From NCBI GenBank assembly GCA_902555665.1, contig CACDTF010000003.1, positions 1 through 64,000 of the forward strand: DNA of 64,000 bases, written 5' to 3'. Source of the DNA: an uncultured Pelagibacteraceae bacterium (GTDB lineage: Bacteria > Pseudomonadota > Alphaproteobacteria > Pelagibacterales > Pelagibacteraceae). Under the pieces are notes generated by a model. It did no database searches and was not told where the DNA came from. It saw only the letters and a list, made by a program, of their open reading frames with translations. Both the position numbers and the translations under genes were made by a program. Shown here piece by piece: positions 9,936 through 22,577 of this stretch; the stretch's first letter is position 1; the number at the start of each line of letters is the position of its first letter.

Positions 9936-10448
9936 ATGAAATCAAAAGAAAATCTAGTTTTTTTGGGGATGATGGGTTCTGGTAAGAGCTCTATTGGATC
10001 CTTAGTGGCTAAGAAATTAAAATTAAATTTTGTCGATATTGATAAAGAAATTGAAAAAAATTTAAACATTAAAATAAAAAAAATTTTTGAAGTTAAGGGT
10101 GAGAATTATTTTAGAAAAATTGAAGAACAAACAACTTTAAAAAAACTTAAATTAAGCTCTACTGTGATTTCACTTGGTGGGGGCGCTTTTACAAATAACA
10201 ATATTAGGAAAGAAATTTTAAAAAATCATTTATCTTTTTGGCTAAATTGGAATGATAAAACATTGTTAAATAGAATTAAAAATAGTAAAAAAAGACCTTT
10301 AGCGATTAATGCAACAGATAATGAGTTAATTGATTTAATTAAGAAACGATCTAACATTTATTCTAAAGCTTTATATGAGATAAAGTGTGATAATCTTACT
10401 AAAATTGAAATAGTAAAAAAAATTGTAGAAATTTATGAAACAAACTAG
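9936..10448 (+). CDS. aroK: Shikimate kinase (start at internal ATG of the listed ORF)
   Basis: 'LVFLGMMGSGKSSIGSLVAKKL', 'FVDIDKEIEK', 'VISLGGGAF', 'KKRPLAI'. Confidence 0.93.
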   Translation: MKSKENLVFLGMMGSGKSSIGSLVAKKLKLNFVDIDKEIEKNLNIKIKKIFEVKGENYFRKIEEQTTLKKLKLSSTVISLGGGAFTNNNIRKEILKNHLSFWLNWNDKTLLNRIKNSKKRPLAINATDNELIDLIKKRSNIYSKALYEIKCDNLTKIEIVKKIVEIYETN

Positions 10449-11541
10449 ATTAAATATAGTAACTAAAACCGAAAAATATCCAATAATTATTGGATCAAAT
10501 TTGACCTCAAGTGTATCAAAAATTTTTAAATCAAATTCAATTGATTTTGATAAATGTTTAATTGTTGTTGATAAAAATGTTCCAAAAAAATTTGTCTCAA
10601 ATATTAAAAAGTCTTTAAAAAATAAAAGTATTTTTGTGTTATTTTTCAATGCTAGTGAAAAAAATAAAAATATTAATAGCGTTAATAAAATTCTAGAAGT
10701 TTTATTAAATAAAAACTTTTCAAGAAATGATGTTTTAATTTCTTTAGGAGGAGGAATTACAGGCGATGTAAGTGGTTTTGCGGCCAGTCTTTTCAAAAGA
10801 GGCCTAAAGTTTGTAAATATTCCAACAACTCTTTTAGCTCAAGTTGATTCATCAATAGGTGGAAAAACTGGAGTTAATTCTAAGTATGGTAAAAATTTAA
10901 TAGGAAGTTTTTATCAACCATCATTGGTTCTCTCAGATATTCAATTTCTTAAATCTTTATCAAAAAGACAGATAATTTGTGGATATGGAGAAATATTGAA
11001 GCATTCATTAATTGAAAATAAAAAATTTTTTATTTTCTTAAATAAAAATCTTAAAAAGATTTTAAGTCTTTCATCTCCATTTATTGAAAAAGCTATCTAT
11101 GAAAGTTGCAAAATTAAAAAAAAGATAGTCGAAAAAGATGAAAAAGAAACAGCATTAAGAAAAGTATTAAATTTTGGTCATACATTTGGCCATGCTTATG
11201 AGGCAGGCTTAGGGTACAGTCATAAACTGAATCATGGTGAAGCTGTGATACTTGGAATGAAGACAGCACTTAATTTTAGTTTAAGGGAAAATATGCTCAG
11301 TAAATATGAATATAATTTAATTATAAATCATATTGATAATTCTGGTCTACCTTCTTCAGTAAAAAAACATTTTTCTATAAAAGATTTAAATAAGATTTTA
11401 TCTTTTATGATTAAAGATAAAAAAAATAATTCTAAAAAAATCAATTTAGTTTTATTAAAAAACATTGGTAAGCCAATTTTCAACAAACAATTCTCGAAAA
11501 AAAAAGTAAATTTATTTTTAAGAAAATTTTTAATTAATTAA
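10435..11541 (+). CDS. aroB: 3-dehydroquinate synthase
   Basis: 'LISLGGGITGDVSGFAASLFKRGLKFVNIPTTLLAQVDSSIGGKTGVN', 'LNFGHTFGHAYE', 'LNHGEAVILGM'. Confidence 0.96.
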   Translation: MKQTRLNIVTKTEKYPIIIGSNLTSSVSKIFKSNSIDFDKCLIVVDKNVPKKFVSNIKKSLKNKSIFVLFFNASEKNKNINSVNKILEVLLNKNFSRNDVLISLGGGITGDVSGFAASLFKRGLKFVNIPTTLLAQVDSSIGGKTGVNSKYGKNLIGSFYQPSLVLSDIQFLKSLSKRQIICGYGEILKHSLIENKKFFIFLNKNLKKILSLSSPFIEKAIYESCKIKKKIVEKDEKETALRKVLNFGHTFGHAYEAGLGYSHKLNHGEAVILGMKTALNFSLRENMLSKYEYNLIINHIDNSGLPSSVKKHFSIKDLNKILSFMIKDKKNNSKKINLVLLKNIGKPIFNKQFSKKKVNLFLRKFLIN

Positions 11542-11790
11542 AATTTGGATTGAGTGTATAAATTCTTTTAATTCTTGATCTAAAATCTTGTAAATTTTTT
11601 TATTACTTTCAATTTTACTCATTTTTTTTAGTTCTTCAGAAACAATAATTAGTTTTAAATGATATTTTCCCTCTTGATTTCCTTTGTGATTTTTATGAAG
11701 AAAAGATTTGTCTTCAATATTTATACTTTCAATATTAATTTGATTAAATAATTTATTTTTTACAATTGTAATTAACTCATTTATATCCAT
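11530..11790 (-). CDS. BolA-like protein
   Basis: 86 aa; 'INIEDKSFLHKNHKG...EGKYHLKLIIVSEELKKMSKIESNKKIYKIL' resembles BolA. Confidence 0.82.
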   Translation of the reverse strand: MDINELITIVKNKLFNQINIESINIEDKSFLHKNHKGNQEGKYHLKLIIVSEELKKMSKIESNKKIYKILDQELKEFIHSIQILIN

Positions 11791-11807
11791 ATATGTTATT
11801 ATATATC

Positions 11808-12341
11808 ATGAAAAATATTTGTGACTGGAATAATTGTAATGAAATAGGTGAATATAAAGCACCAGTTGAAAAAGATAATAGCAGAAAATTTAGAATGCTT
11901 TGCCTTGAGCATGTAAAAGAATTCAATAAAAATTGGAACTATTTTTCAGGAATGAATGATGACCAAGTAATAGATTTTTTAAAATCTGATATGACTTGGC
12001 ATAAACCGACACAAAGCTTTAGCTCTTCAGATAATTTTTTCAAAGTGTTATGGAATACAACTTTGAGAGATGAGTTCGATAAAGAAAAAATAAATGGAGA
12101 TTATGATCATATGCGTCAATTTAAATTCGATCATAAAGATATAAAAGCTTTTGGAATATTGGGGGTTTCTGTGGGTTTAAAGTGGAAGAAAATACAGGAT
12201 AAATTCAAATTACTTGTGAAAAAATTTCACCCTGATATGAATTCTGGAAATAAAAAATACGAGGAAAAACTTAAACTTATAACATTAGCTTATACACAAT
12301 TAAAAAATACCTATAGAGAAAAAATTGACACCAAATCTTAA
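11808..12341 (+). CDS. DnaJ (J)-domain protein
   Basis: C-terminal J domain '[32 protein letters not shown]'; start at internal ATG 11808. Confidence 0.85.
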   Translation: MKNICDWNNCNEIGEYKAPVEKDNSRKFRMLCLEHVKEFNKNWNYFSGMNDDQVIDFLKSDMTWHKPTQSFSSSDNFFKVLWNTTLRDEFDKEKINGDYDHMRQFKFDHKDIKAFGILGVSVGLKWKKIQDKFKLLVKKFHPDMNSGNKKYEEKLKLITLAYTQLKNTYREKIDTKS

Positions 12342-13299
12342 CACAGAACCAGATATTAAAGTTTCACTAAAACAAACTTTTGGAATTGATTCAGAAATGG
12401 AAGTTGACGCATTTTCAAAAAAAAATGAATACGTTCCTGAAATTGATAAAAACTATAAGTTCGATAGAGATACTACTTTAGCCATTATTTCAGGATTTGC
12501 GTTTAATAAGAGAGTTTTAGTTCAAGGGTATCATGGCACTGGAAAATCTACTCACATTGAGCAAATTGCTGCAAGATTAAATTGGCCTTGTATCCGTGTG
12601 AATTTAGATAGCCATGTAAGTAGAATTGATTTGATAGGAAAAGATGCGATCGTTCTTAAAGATGGTAAACAAGTAACTCAATTTAACGAGGGAATTTTAC
12701 CCTGGTCTATACAAAATCCAGTTGCACTTGTTTTTGATGAATATGATGCTGGTAGACCTGATGTAATGTTTGTAATTCAAAGAGTTTTAGAAGCTGAGGG
12801 AAATTTTACATTACTAGATAAAAACAAAGTAATTAAACAAAATAAATTTTTTAGATTATTTGCTACTTCAAACACTGTTGGACTTGGTGACACGACAGGT
12901 CTTTATCATGGGACGCAACAAATTAACCAAGGTCAGATGGATAGGTGGAATATCGTTACAACGTTAAACTATCTTAGCTTAGATAAAGAAATGGACATTG
13001 TTTTGTCTAAAAATAAAAACTTAAATAACCCAAAGGGTAAAGAGAAGGTCGCTAACATGATAAAAGTAGCATCTTTAACGCGTAAAGGATTTATTGCAGG
13101 AGATATTTCGACAGTGATGAGCCCAAGAACGGTGTTACATTGGGCAGAAAATGCAGAGATATTTAAAGACACTGGTTACGCTTTTAGAGTAACTTTTCTT
13201 AATAAATGTGATGATATTGAAAAAAATACTATCGCAGAATATTATCAAAGATGTTTTGGTGAAGAGTTGCCAGAATCTTTGATTAATATTCAAATCTAA
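12325..13299 (+). CDS. CobS-like AAA+ ATPase (TTG start)
   Basis: '[48 protein letters not shown]', '[22 protein letters not shown]'; overlaps the DnaJ-domain gene. Confidence 0.92.
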   Translation: MTPNLNTEPDIKVSLKQTFGIDSEMEVDAFSKKNEYVPEIDKNYKFDRDTTLAIISGFAFNKRVLVQGYHGTGKSTHIEQIAARLNWPCIRVNLDSHVSRIDLIGKDAIVLKDGKQVTQFNEGILPWSIQNPVALVFDEYDAGRPDVMFVIQRVLEAEGNFTLLDKNKVIKQNKFFRLFATSNTVGLGDTTGLYHGTQQINQGQMDRWNIVTTLNYLSLDKEMDIVLSKNKNLNNPKGKEKVANMIKVASLTRKGFIAGDISTVMSPRTVLHWAENAEIFKDTGYAFRVTFLNKCDDIEKNTIAEYYQRCFGEELPESLINIQI

Positions 13300-13580
13300 T
13301 GAGCACTAAAGAAAATAATTTAAAAGAAAAATTTAAGATTGCTTTAACTTCTACAGCAAAAGTAATTGCTGATGATTTTGATTTAAAAAAAAAAAATTCT
13401 GAAGAAAAAAAAATAAAAGAATTTAATTTTCTAGAAATTGATAATTTAACTAGTCCAGCTGACTTTATAAGATTACGTGCAGAAACAGATTCGTCTGCTT
13501 TAAAAAAAAATTTTGTAATGAAAAAATTTATAAAAAAAACCTTCCCTCAAATACTTCTTCTAGATCTCTATATAATATAG
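13299..13580 (+). CDS. CobT-like protein, N-terminal portion (frame-disrupted, see finding)
   Basis: '[16 protein letters not shown]...[22 protein letters not shown]' matches CobT N-terminus; frame lost after A8 run at 13532-13539. Confidence 0.75.
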   Translation: MSTKENNLKEKFKIALTSTAKVIADDFDLKKKNSEEKKIKEFNFLEIDNLTSPADFIRLRAETDSSALKKNFVMKKFIKKTFPQILLLDLYII

Positions 13581-13615
13581 CTGAAAAAATACGTTATGAG
13601 ACCCTGGGAGGAAAA

Positions 13616-15097
13616 ATGCTGAAAGGAATTAAGAAAAATTTTCATGAAAATTATAATCAATTAATAAACCGTAAGAGAAAAGATCAACTAAAAACTAAAG
13701 AGGATGTATCTGTTTCAGAAGCATTCGAGCTATACATGCTTAAAAACTTTCATAAAATTAATCTAAATCCTCTAACCACAAAAATGCTTAATTTTTGGGA
13801 AAAAGACTTTGAAGACGCTATAGACAGACATAAAGAATTTTTGCTTAAAAATCTAGAAGATCAAAATATTTATAGTTCTAAGTTTACAGAAATATTGGAA
13901 GAAATGGATATTTTTCAAAGTGAAGATGAGGATGAAAGAAAAGAAGAAAATCAAGATCAAGGACAAGATAACCCGTCAAATGAAGATGAAAATAACGAGA
14001 AAGAGGATAATAAAGACGAAAAAGATGAAAATGTATCTGAAGCTTCATTAGATGCTGATTTTAGTGTTGATGAATTTAATTTTGATGAACAGTTATCAGA
14101 CACAGATTCAGATGAACAAAGTTCAGAGCAAGTAGCTCAAAAAAAAATAGATAATATAAATTTAGATTATAAAATATTTACAACTCAATTTGATGAAGTT
14201 GTAAAAGCTGAAAATCTAGAAAATGCTGATGAGGCAACAAAACTAAGAAGAAATTTAGATCAACAATTAATTGGCTTTCAAGATATTATAACAAAACTTG
14301 CAAATAAACTTCAAAGACAATTACTTGCAAAACAAAATAGAGCATGGGAATTTGATTTAGAGGAGGGATTATTAGACAGTTCAAAACTTCCAAGAATTAT
14401 TATGGATCCATATAATTCTTTGTCATTCAAAAAAGAAAAAGATTTAGATTTTAAAGATACAGTAGTGACTCTGCTCATTGATAATTCTGGATCCATGAGA
14501 GGAAGACCAATCACTATTGCAGCTATTTGTGCAGATATTTTATCCAGAACACTAGAAAGGTGCTCTGTTAAAGTTGAAATTTTAGGTTTCACAACTAAAA
14601 ATTGGAAAGGTGGACAGAGTAGAGAATTATGGACCAAAAACTCTAAACCCAAATTACCAGGAAGATTGAACGACCTAAGACATATAATTTACAAAGGAGC
14701 AGATACCCATTGGAGACAGGCAAAAAATAATTTAGGGCTAATGCTTAAAGAAGGATTGCTTAAAGAGAACATTGATGGAGAAGCTATATCGTGGGCCTAT
14801 AATAGAATTAAAAAGAGAAAAGAGGAAAGAAAAATATTAATGGTTATTTCTGATGGAGCCCCTGTCGATGACTCAACTCTTTCTGTAAATTCGGGTGATT
14901 TTTTGGAAAAACATTTAAAAAAGATTGTGAAATTTATTGAAAATAAATCAGATATTGAAGTTTTGGCAATAGGGATTGGTCACGATGTTTCAAGATATTA
15001 CAATAAAGCTATCAAAATTACTGACGTGAATGAATTAGGAGATGTTATGATATCTCAATTAAGCTCATTATTTGAAACAAAGAAAAAATACCATTAA
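13616..15097 (+). CDS. CobT-like VWA-domain protein, main portion
   Basis: '[52 protein letters not shown]' VWA/MIDAS region; acidic linker; reading frame open upstream ([28 protein letters not shown]) and completes the N-terminal ORF. Confidence 0.88.
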   Translation: MLKGIKKNFHENYNQLINRKRKDQLKTKEDVSVSEAFELYMLKNFHKINLNPLTTKMLNFWEKDFEDAIDRHKEFLLKNLEDQNIYSSKFTEILEEMDIFQSEDEDERKEENQDQGQDNPSNEDENNEKEDNKDEKDENVSEASLDADFSVDEFNFDEQLSDTDSDEQSSEQVAQKKIDNINLDYKIFTTQFDEVVKAENLENADEATKLRRNLDQQLIGFQDIITKLANKLQRQLLAKQNRAWEFDLEEGLLDSSKLPRIIMDPYNSLSFKKEKDLDFKDTVVTLLIDNSGSMRGRPITIAAICADILSRTLERCSVKVEILGFTTKNWKGGQSRELWTKNSKPKLPGRLNDLRHIIYKGADTHWRQAKNNLGLMLKEGLLKENIDGEAISWAYNRIKKRKEERKILMVISDGAPVDDSTLSVNSGDFLEKHLKKIVKFIENKSDIEVLAIGIGHDVSRYYNKAIKITDVNELGDVMISQLSSLFETKKKYH

Positions 15098-16374
15098 ATA
15101 TTAAATAATTCTTTATTCTTCCATCTAATAATTACTTCAGCACCACTACGTGTTTTTGAATTTCTACAATTGACTGATGCAAAATTTTTTTCTAATAAAG
15201 TTTTTCCAATAAACAACCCTAGTCCTAAACCCTCTTTAGACTTATCTTTTGAATAATTTGATTTTAAATATGGTTCTCCAATTTTCGATATAATATCTCG
15301 TGGATAACCATTACCATCGTCTTCTACTGTAAGCTCTGTAAATTCACTATCACTTTTTAAATTAATAAAAATAGAATTTTTAGCAAATTTATTCGCATTC
15401 CCTATAAAGTTTCTCAATCCATAAACTATTTCAATAGATTTACTTATTTTTTTTGGATTTGAATCTTGATCAAAATTGAAGACGAACTCCTTTTTACTTA
15501 TTTCCTTAAATGAGGAGATAATTTCATACAAATAATCTCGAATATTAATATCTTTATCAATAAATTCATCTTCCTCCACAGGATTTAAAGTTAATCTCTT
15601 TAAAATTTCATTACATCGCTCGACTTGGCTATTCAATAACTCTATATCTTTCTCTAAATCTTTTTGCCCCTTAAATTGTTTCATTAAATCATGTGCAATT
15701 ATTGTTATTGTGGAAAGTGGTGTTCCTAAAGAATGTGCGGCTGCAGCAGCTTGACCACCCAAAGATAAAAGCTCATGTTCTTTAGCCATTACCTCTTCCA
15801 TTTTTCCTAATGCCTCTTTTCTTAATCTAGATTGTGTGCCAAATGTCATTGCAAAATAATTTAAAAAGACCAAGGCAATAATTAAGGATGTTGGTATAGA
15901 ATAGTAAAAATAATGATTGTTATGAAAATCACTGTTTAAATTAATTGGCAAATCTTCATAATTAAAAGTGAGAAAAATAATTATAATTATTGTTAAAGCT
16001 ACTAATAATGTATTGGTTTTTAGGCTCAAATTTGATGAAGAAAAAACACTTGGTATTAATATAAAAATTATAAATGGATTAGTTATTCCCCCTGACAAAT
16101 AAAGAAGGATGCCTAATTGCAAAATATCAATAAATAAGAAGATAAAAGCAGATCTATCTGATAATTGTGTTTTTTTATAAATAAAAGTTAAATATAAATT
16201 ACTTAATATTCCTAAAAATATAACTAAATTTGAGGTAATAAAATCAAAACTAGGATTTAGAAATAAATATACAAAATTTACTGCAATTAATTGTCCAATA
16301 ATTCCGATCCATCTAAGAGTTATATAAGTTGATTTTTTAAAAGAATGATATTTTGAAGTTTCAAAGAACTTCAT
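15094..16374 (-). CDS. regB: RegB/PrrB/ActS-type membrane sensor histidine kinase
   Basis: '[21 protein letters not shown]' (GGxxNPF), H-box '[25 protein letters not shown]', redox Cys region '[14 protein letters not shown]', ATPase '[16 protein letters not shown]'. Confidence 0.88.
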   Translation of the reverse strand: MKFFETSKYHSFKKSTYITLRWIGIIGQLIAVNFVYLFLNPSFDFITSNLVIFLGILSNLYLTFIYKKTQLSDRSAFIFLFIDILQLGILLYLSGGITNPFIIFILIPSVFSSSNLSLKTNTLLVALTIIIIIFLTFNYEDLPINLNSDFHNNHYFYYSIPTSLIIALVFLNYFAMTFGTQSRLRKEALGKMEEVMAKEHELLSLGGQAAAAAHSLGTPLSTITIIAHDLMKQFKGQKDLEKDIELLNSQVERCNEILKRLTLNPVEEDEFIDKDINIRDYLYEIISSFKEISKKEFVFNFDQDSNPKKISKSIEIVYGLRNFIGNANKFAKNSIFINLKSDSEFTELTVEDDGNGYPRDIISKIGEPYLKSNYSKDKSKEGLGLGLFIGKTLLEKNFASVNCRNSKTRSGAEVIIRWKNKELFNI

Positions 16375-16376
16375 TT

Positions 16377-18494
<2,118 letters not shown>

Positions 18495-18555
18495 TTATCT
18501 TAACAAAAAAAACTAAAAATGCTTAAATAACCCTTAAAATATAAGGCTTATTTGG

Positions 18556-18645
18556 TGGCGGAGAGAATGGGATTCGAACCCATGAAAGAATTGCTCCTTT
18601 ACACGCTTTCCAAGCGTGCGCCTTAAACCACTCGGCCATCTCTCC
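18556..18645 (-). tRNA. tRNA-Ser (anticodon GGA), CCA encoded
   Basis: Reverse strand GGAGAGATGGCCGAGTGGTTTAAGGCGCACGCTTGGAAAGCGTG...GGTTCGAATCCCATTCTCTCCGCCA: 7-bp acceptor stem, anticodon loop TTGGAAA, variable arm, T-loop TTCGAAT. Confidence 0.95.
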
Positions 18646-18753
18646 AAATTAAAATGTTTTTAAAGCATTTTTTTTATATAACTCTCAAATTAAGTTAATT
18701 TAAATGAAAATACATCTTTTAAAAAATATTAATTTCTTTGAAATTCAATTGAT

Positions 18754-19782
18754 ATGAATAAAAAAAGTATAGTAGTAACTGGAGGTTTAGGTTTTATTGG
18801 GAGCAACTTAATAGAAGTGTTAATTAGTCAAAATTATAATGTTATTAATGTTGATAAAGAATCTTACTCTTCAAACTATTATAATGTTAAAGATATCAAA
18901 AATAATAGTAAATATAATTATTATAAATGCGATATTTTCGATAAAAAAAAAATTGAATATATATTTAATAAACATCAGCCTATTGGAATATTTAATTTAG
19001 CAGCTGAAACTCATGTAGATAGATCAATAGATAATCCAAATAACTTTGTAAAAAGTAACATAGTTAGCTTTTTTAACTTTCTAGAAACATTTAAAAAATA
19101 CTGTAAAAAAAATCCTAGGACTAAATTAATTCATATTTCAACTGATGAGGTATATGGTGATATTGCTAGAGGTAGATCAGATGAAAATTATGCTTATTTA
19201 CCTAATTCACCTTATGCAGCAAGTAAGGCAGCGTCAGATCATTTGTTAAGATCATATATTCAAACATATAAAATACCAGCAATTATAACTAATTGTTCAA
19301 ATAACTACGGTCCTAAACAACATCCAGAGAAACTCATACCTAAAGTAATATTTAATATTATTAATAATAAGAATATTCCACTATACGGAAAAGGAAAAAA
19401 TATAAGAGAGTGGATTTATGTTAAGGACCATTGTGCAGCCTTAATTAAAATTTTTAAATCTGGAAAACTAGGTGAATCTTATAATATCGGATCAAATAAT
19501 AATTTATCAAATTATCAATTAGTAAAGCATTTAATAAAAGTAGCAGAAAAAAAAATTAAAATTGGCAATAATGTTAAAATAATATATGTAAAAGACAGAC
19601 CTGGTCATGACTTTAGATATGCACTAAATTCAAAGAAACTAAAAAAAAATCTTAATTGGAATATTAAAATTTACTTATCAGATGGGTTAGATAAAACTTT
19701 TTCATGGTATTTGAATAATCTTTCTTACTTTAAAACTTTAGATCAAAAAGATATAAATATGAGATTTGGATTAAAACTATGA
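18754..19782 (+). CDS. rfbB: dTDP-glucose 4,6-dehydratase
   Basis: 'VVTGGLGFIGSNLIE', 'AAETHVDRSIDNP', 'HISTDEVYGD', 'YAASKAASDHLLRSYIQTYKIPAIITNCSNNYGPKQHPEKLIP'. Confidence 0.93.
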   Translation: MNKKSIVVTGGLGFIGSNLIEVLISQNYNVINVDKESYSSNYYNVKDIKNNSKYNYYKCDIFDKKKIEYIFNKHQPIGIFNLAAETHVDRSIDNPNNFVKSNIVSFFNFLETFKKYCKKNPRTKLIHISTDEVYGDIARGRSDENYAYLPNSPYAASKAASDHLLRSYIQTYKIPAIITNCSNNYGPKQHPEKLIPKVIFNIINNKNIPLYGKGKNIREWIYVKDHCAALIKIFKSGKLGESYNIGSNNNLSNYQLVKHLIKVAEKKIKIGNNVKIIYVKDRPGHDFRYALNSKKLKKNLNWNIKIYLSDGLDKTFSWYLNNLSYFKTLDQKDINMRFGLKL

Positions 19783-20654
19783 TAAAAAAAGGAATTATAC
19801 TTGCTGGTGGTGAAGGATCAAGAGTTGGGCCAAGCACTAAAGCAATTTCGAAACATTTAATTCCTCTAGGTGATAAGCCAATAATATTTTATTCGTTATC
19901 TATTTTAATGTTACTAAATATTAAAAATATTTTATTAATTGTAAAAAAACAAGATCAAGCTAGTTTTAAAAAATTATTAGGAAATGGTAAAAATTTTGGG
20001 ATTAAAATTAAATATATAATCCAAAAAAAACCAAAAGGTCTTCCAGATGCTTTCATTCTTGGAAAAAAGTTTATTAAAAATGATAATGTTGCCCTGATTC
20101 TAGGCGATAATTTTTTTCATGGCCAAGGATTAATTGAGTTTTTAAATAATGCTCTCAAAAACTTTAATTTTGGAGCATCTGTATTTTCATACAACGTAAA
20201 AAATCCAAGTGCCTATGGAGTCATAGAGCAGAATATCAAAGGTATTAAATTCGTTGAAAAACCAATTAAAACAAAATCTAAAAAAGCTATAACTGGCTTA
20301 TATTTTTTTGATAATAATGTATCTAAATTAAGCTCAAAACTAAGAAAATCAAAAAGAGGTGAATTAGAAATTATCGATTTACTAAAATTGTATCTTAAAG
20401 ATAAGAAAATTAAAATTAAAGATCTAGGTCGTGGTAGTACTTGGTTAGACACGGGTACGAGTAAAGATATTTTGAAAGCAGGAAATTATATTGAAATTAT
20501 AGAGGAAAGACAAAATCAAAAAATTGCGTGTTTAGAGGAAATTGCTTTTAAAAAAAAATGGATAAGTAGAAAATTAGTAAAATCTAGAATTAAATACTAT
20601 GGTAAAAGTGAATATTCTAATTATTTAGAAGAAATTTTAAATGATGATAAATAA
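19779..20654 (+). CDS. rfbA: Glucose-1-phosphate thymidylyltransferase (RmlA-type)
   Basis: 'GIILAGGEGSRVGPSTKAISKHLIPLGDKPIIFYSLSILM', 'LILGDNFFHGQGL', 'FVEKP', 'GLYFFDNNV'. Confidence 0.9.
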   Translation: MIKKGIILAGGEGSRVGPSTKAISKHLIPLGDKPIIFYSLSILMLLNIKNILLIVKKQDQASFKKLLGNGKNFGIKIKYIIQKKPKGLPDAFILGKKFIKNDNVALILGDNFFHGQGLIEFLNNALKNFNFGASVFSYNVKNPSAYGVIEQNIKGIKFVEKPIKTKSKKAITGLYFFDNNVSKLSSKLRKSKRGELEIIDLLKLYLKDKKIKIKDLGRGSTWLDTGTSKDILKAGNYIEIIEERQNQKIACLEEIAFKKKWISRKLVKSRIKYYGKSEYSNYLEEILNDDK

Positions 20655-20720
20655 ATATTTTATAAATTTAAAATTTAAATTTTAATACAATTAAAGGATT
20701 ACTTTTAAAATAGTTATAAA

Positions 20721-21524
20721 ATGAAAATATTTGATTGTGTCACTTTTTTTGAGGAAAATCGTCAAATTAATTTACGTTTTAATATTCTAAATAATTATGT
20801 TGATCATTTCATTGTTTGTGAAGGAAAATATGATCATCAGGGAAAAAAGAAAAAAATTAATTTTAATAAAAATAAATATCCAAAATTTAAAAAAAAAATT
20901 TCTCATATCATAGTAGATAAATTTCCAAATAATTTAAATCCATGGGAAAGACAAGCTTATCAAAGAGAAGCAATATTAAATAACATAAGTCAAGCAGATG
21001 ATGATGATTTAATATTATTTTCCGATCCAGATGAAATTCCAAATTTATCAAAATTAAAAAAAATAAATTTTAAAAAAAAATATATAATTTTTTTACAGGA
21101 TCTTTTTTATTATAAATTAAATATAAAAGAAGTAGGTTTTGGAAATAATTGGGAAGGTACTAGAGGGTGTTTAAAAAAAAATTTAAAATCAATCGACTAT
21201 ATGAGACATAAAGTTGTAAAAAAAAACTTAAAATATGGCTTTTGGAGAATTGATAAAGAACAAAATTTGCAAATAATAAAAAATGGTGGATGGCATTTTT
21301 CATATCTTTTAACACCAACTGAAATACAAAGAAAAATTAAGACTTTCGCACATACTGAATTGAATAAAAATAATTTTACAAGCTTAAGCAATATTAAGAA
21401 TTGTATCAAAAATTTTAAAGATTTATTTGATCGTGAATCAAAATTTGAAAAAGTAAAAATTGATCAGAAGTATCCAAGTTACATATTAAAAAATCGTAAA
21501 AAATTCTCTAATTGGATAGTTTAA
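20721..21524 (+). CDS. Glycosyltransferase family 17-like protein
   Basis: 'IFDCVTFFEENRQINLRFNILNNYVDHFIVCEGKYDHQGKKK', 'PWERQAYQREAILNNISQADDDDLILFSDPDEIP', 'NGGWHFSYLLTPTEIQRKIKTFAHTE'. Confidence 0.8.
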   Translation: MKIFDCVTFFEENRQINLRFNILNNYVDHFIVCEGKYDHQGKKKKINFNKNKYPKFKKKISHIIVDKFPNNLNPWERQAYQREAILNNISQADDDDLILFSDPDEIPNLSKLKKINFKKKYIIFLQDLFYYKLNIKEVGFGNNWEGTRGCLKKNLKSIDYMRHKVVKKNLKYGFWRIDKEQNLQIIKNGGWHFSYLLTPTEIQRKIKTFAHTELNKNNFTSLSNIKNCIKNFKDLFDRESKFEKVKIDQKYPSYILKNRKKFSNWIV

Positions 21525-21527
21525 TTA

Positions 21528-21555
21528 TTAACTTAAATTCAATATTATAAGTTAA
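21528..21555. terminator. Possible weak bidirectional terminator (inverted repeat between convergent genes)
   Basis: TTAACTTA-n12-TAAGTTAA perfect 8-bp arms at the junction of the GT17 and Gfo/Idh genes; arms are almost entirely A/T. Confidence 0.3.
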
Positions 21556-22574
21556 ACTTTCCAATAATCTAAAATTTGCATATTAAATAAAGATTGATTT
21601 ATATCTAAAATTTGATTGTTGGATGGTTTTTGATTTAGTATTAACTCACTTAATGCTTCTATTTGGTATGAATATATATTCTTATTTAAATTAAAATCAA
21701 AAATAAACTTTTTTTCTCCTTTATTTAAAATTATTTTAGCTTCATTAGCTGTCCAAGTATCTTGGATTATAATTACTCCGCTAGACCCAATTATTTCTGT
21801 TGTTTTTCCAAGATCCTTACTAAAAGAGGCACATATTTCGGAGTAAAAACCATTATTAAAATTTATGTTAAGATTACTATCTATTTCTACACCTGTAGAT
21901 CCAAAAATATTTTTTTTATTTGAAAAAGTTACATCTTCAATATTTAAAGGACTTTTTAAAGATGCTATTTTGGTGCTAAAAGATACAGGATAGCAGCCCA
22001 AATCAAGAATCGCTCCACCTCCCATTTCTTTATTAAATATTCTATTTTTTTTATTAATTTTTTTTTTTTTAATAAAACCAAACCAATTTTTTTTAGTCAA
22101 AATATTTATTCCAAAACAAGATTTCATGGAAATTAACTCACCAATTTCACCCTGATTTATTAAATCAATAACTTTATTAATTTGTGGATGGTATAAATAC
22201 ATAAAGGCTTCAAAAAAATAACATTTTTTCTCAAAATATTTTTTTACCTCGAGTATTTCTTTAGAGTTCATTGTTGCTGGTTTTTCAACTAACACATTTT
22301 TATTGTGAATTAGACAGTTTATTATCCATTCTTTGTGTAAAAATGTTGGTAATGCGATATAAACTAAATCAATATTTTTTTCTTTTATGAGACTTTCGTA
22401 ATCATTAAAACAATAATTTTTTTCTAAATTAAAATTTACTTTAAAAGTATCAATTTTGTTTAGATCTTTACTTGCTATTCCTAGTAGTTCTGCATTATTC
22501 AAACCAATGAAACCATCAGCAAATTGCTTGGCAATAGAACCAAGACCGATTATACCCCAATTTACTTTTTGCAT
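21552..22574 (-). CDS. Gfo/Idh/MocA family oxidoreductase
   Basis: 'WGIIGLGSIAKQFADGF', 'VYIALPTFLHKEWIINCLIHNKNVLVEKPATMN', 'GGGAILDLGCYPVSF'. Confidence 0.88.
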   Translation of the reverse strand: MQKVNWGIIGLGSIAKQFADGFIGLNNAELLGIASKDLNKIDTFKVNFNLEKNYCFNDYESLIKEKNIDLVYIALPTFLHKEWIINCLIHNKNVLVEKPATMNSKEILEVKKYFEKKCYFFEAFMYLYHPQINKVIDLINQGEIGELISMKSCFGINILTKKNWFGFIKKKKINKKNRIFNKEMGGGAILDLGCYPVSFSTKIASLKSPLNIEDVTFSNKKNIFGSTGVEIDSNLNINFNNGFYSEICASFSKDLGKTTEIIGSSGVIIIQDTWTANEAKIILNKGEKKFIFDFNLNKNIYSYQIEALSELILNQKPSNNQILDINQSLFNMQILDYWKV

Positions 22575-22577
22575 ATG

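Noticed and set aside
18646-18753. Direct repeat/attachment site flanking the rfb block next to tRNA-Ser
   Set aside because: No convincing second copy of the tRNA-Ser flank was found by eye near 20654-20721 or 22560-22600; an alignment would be needed.
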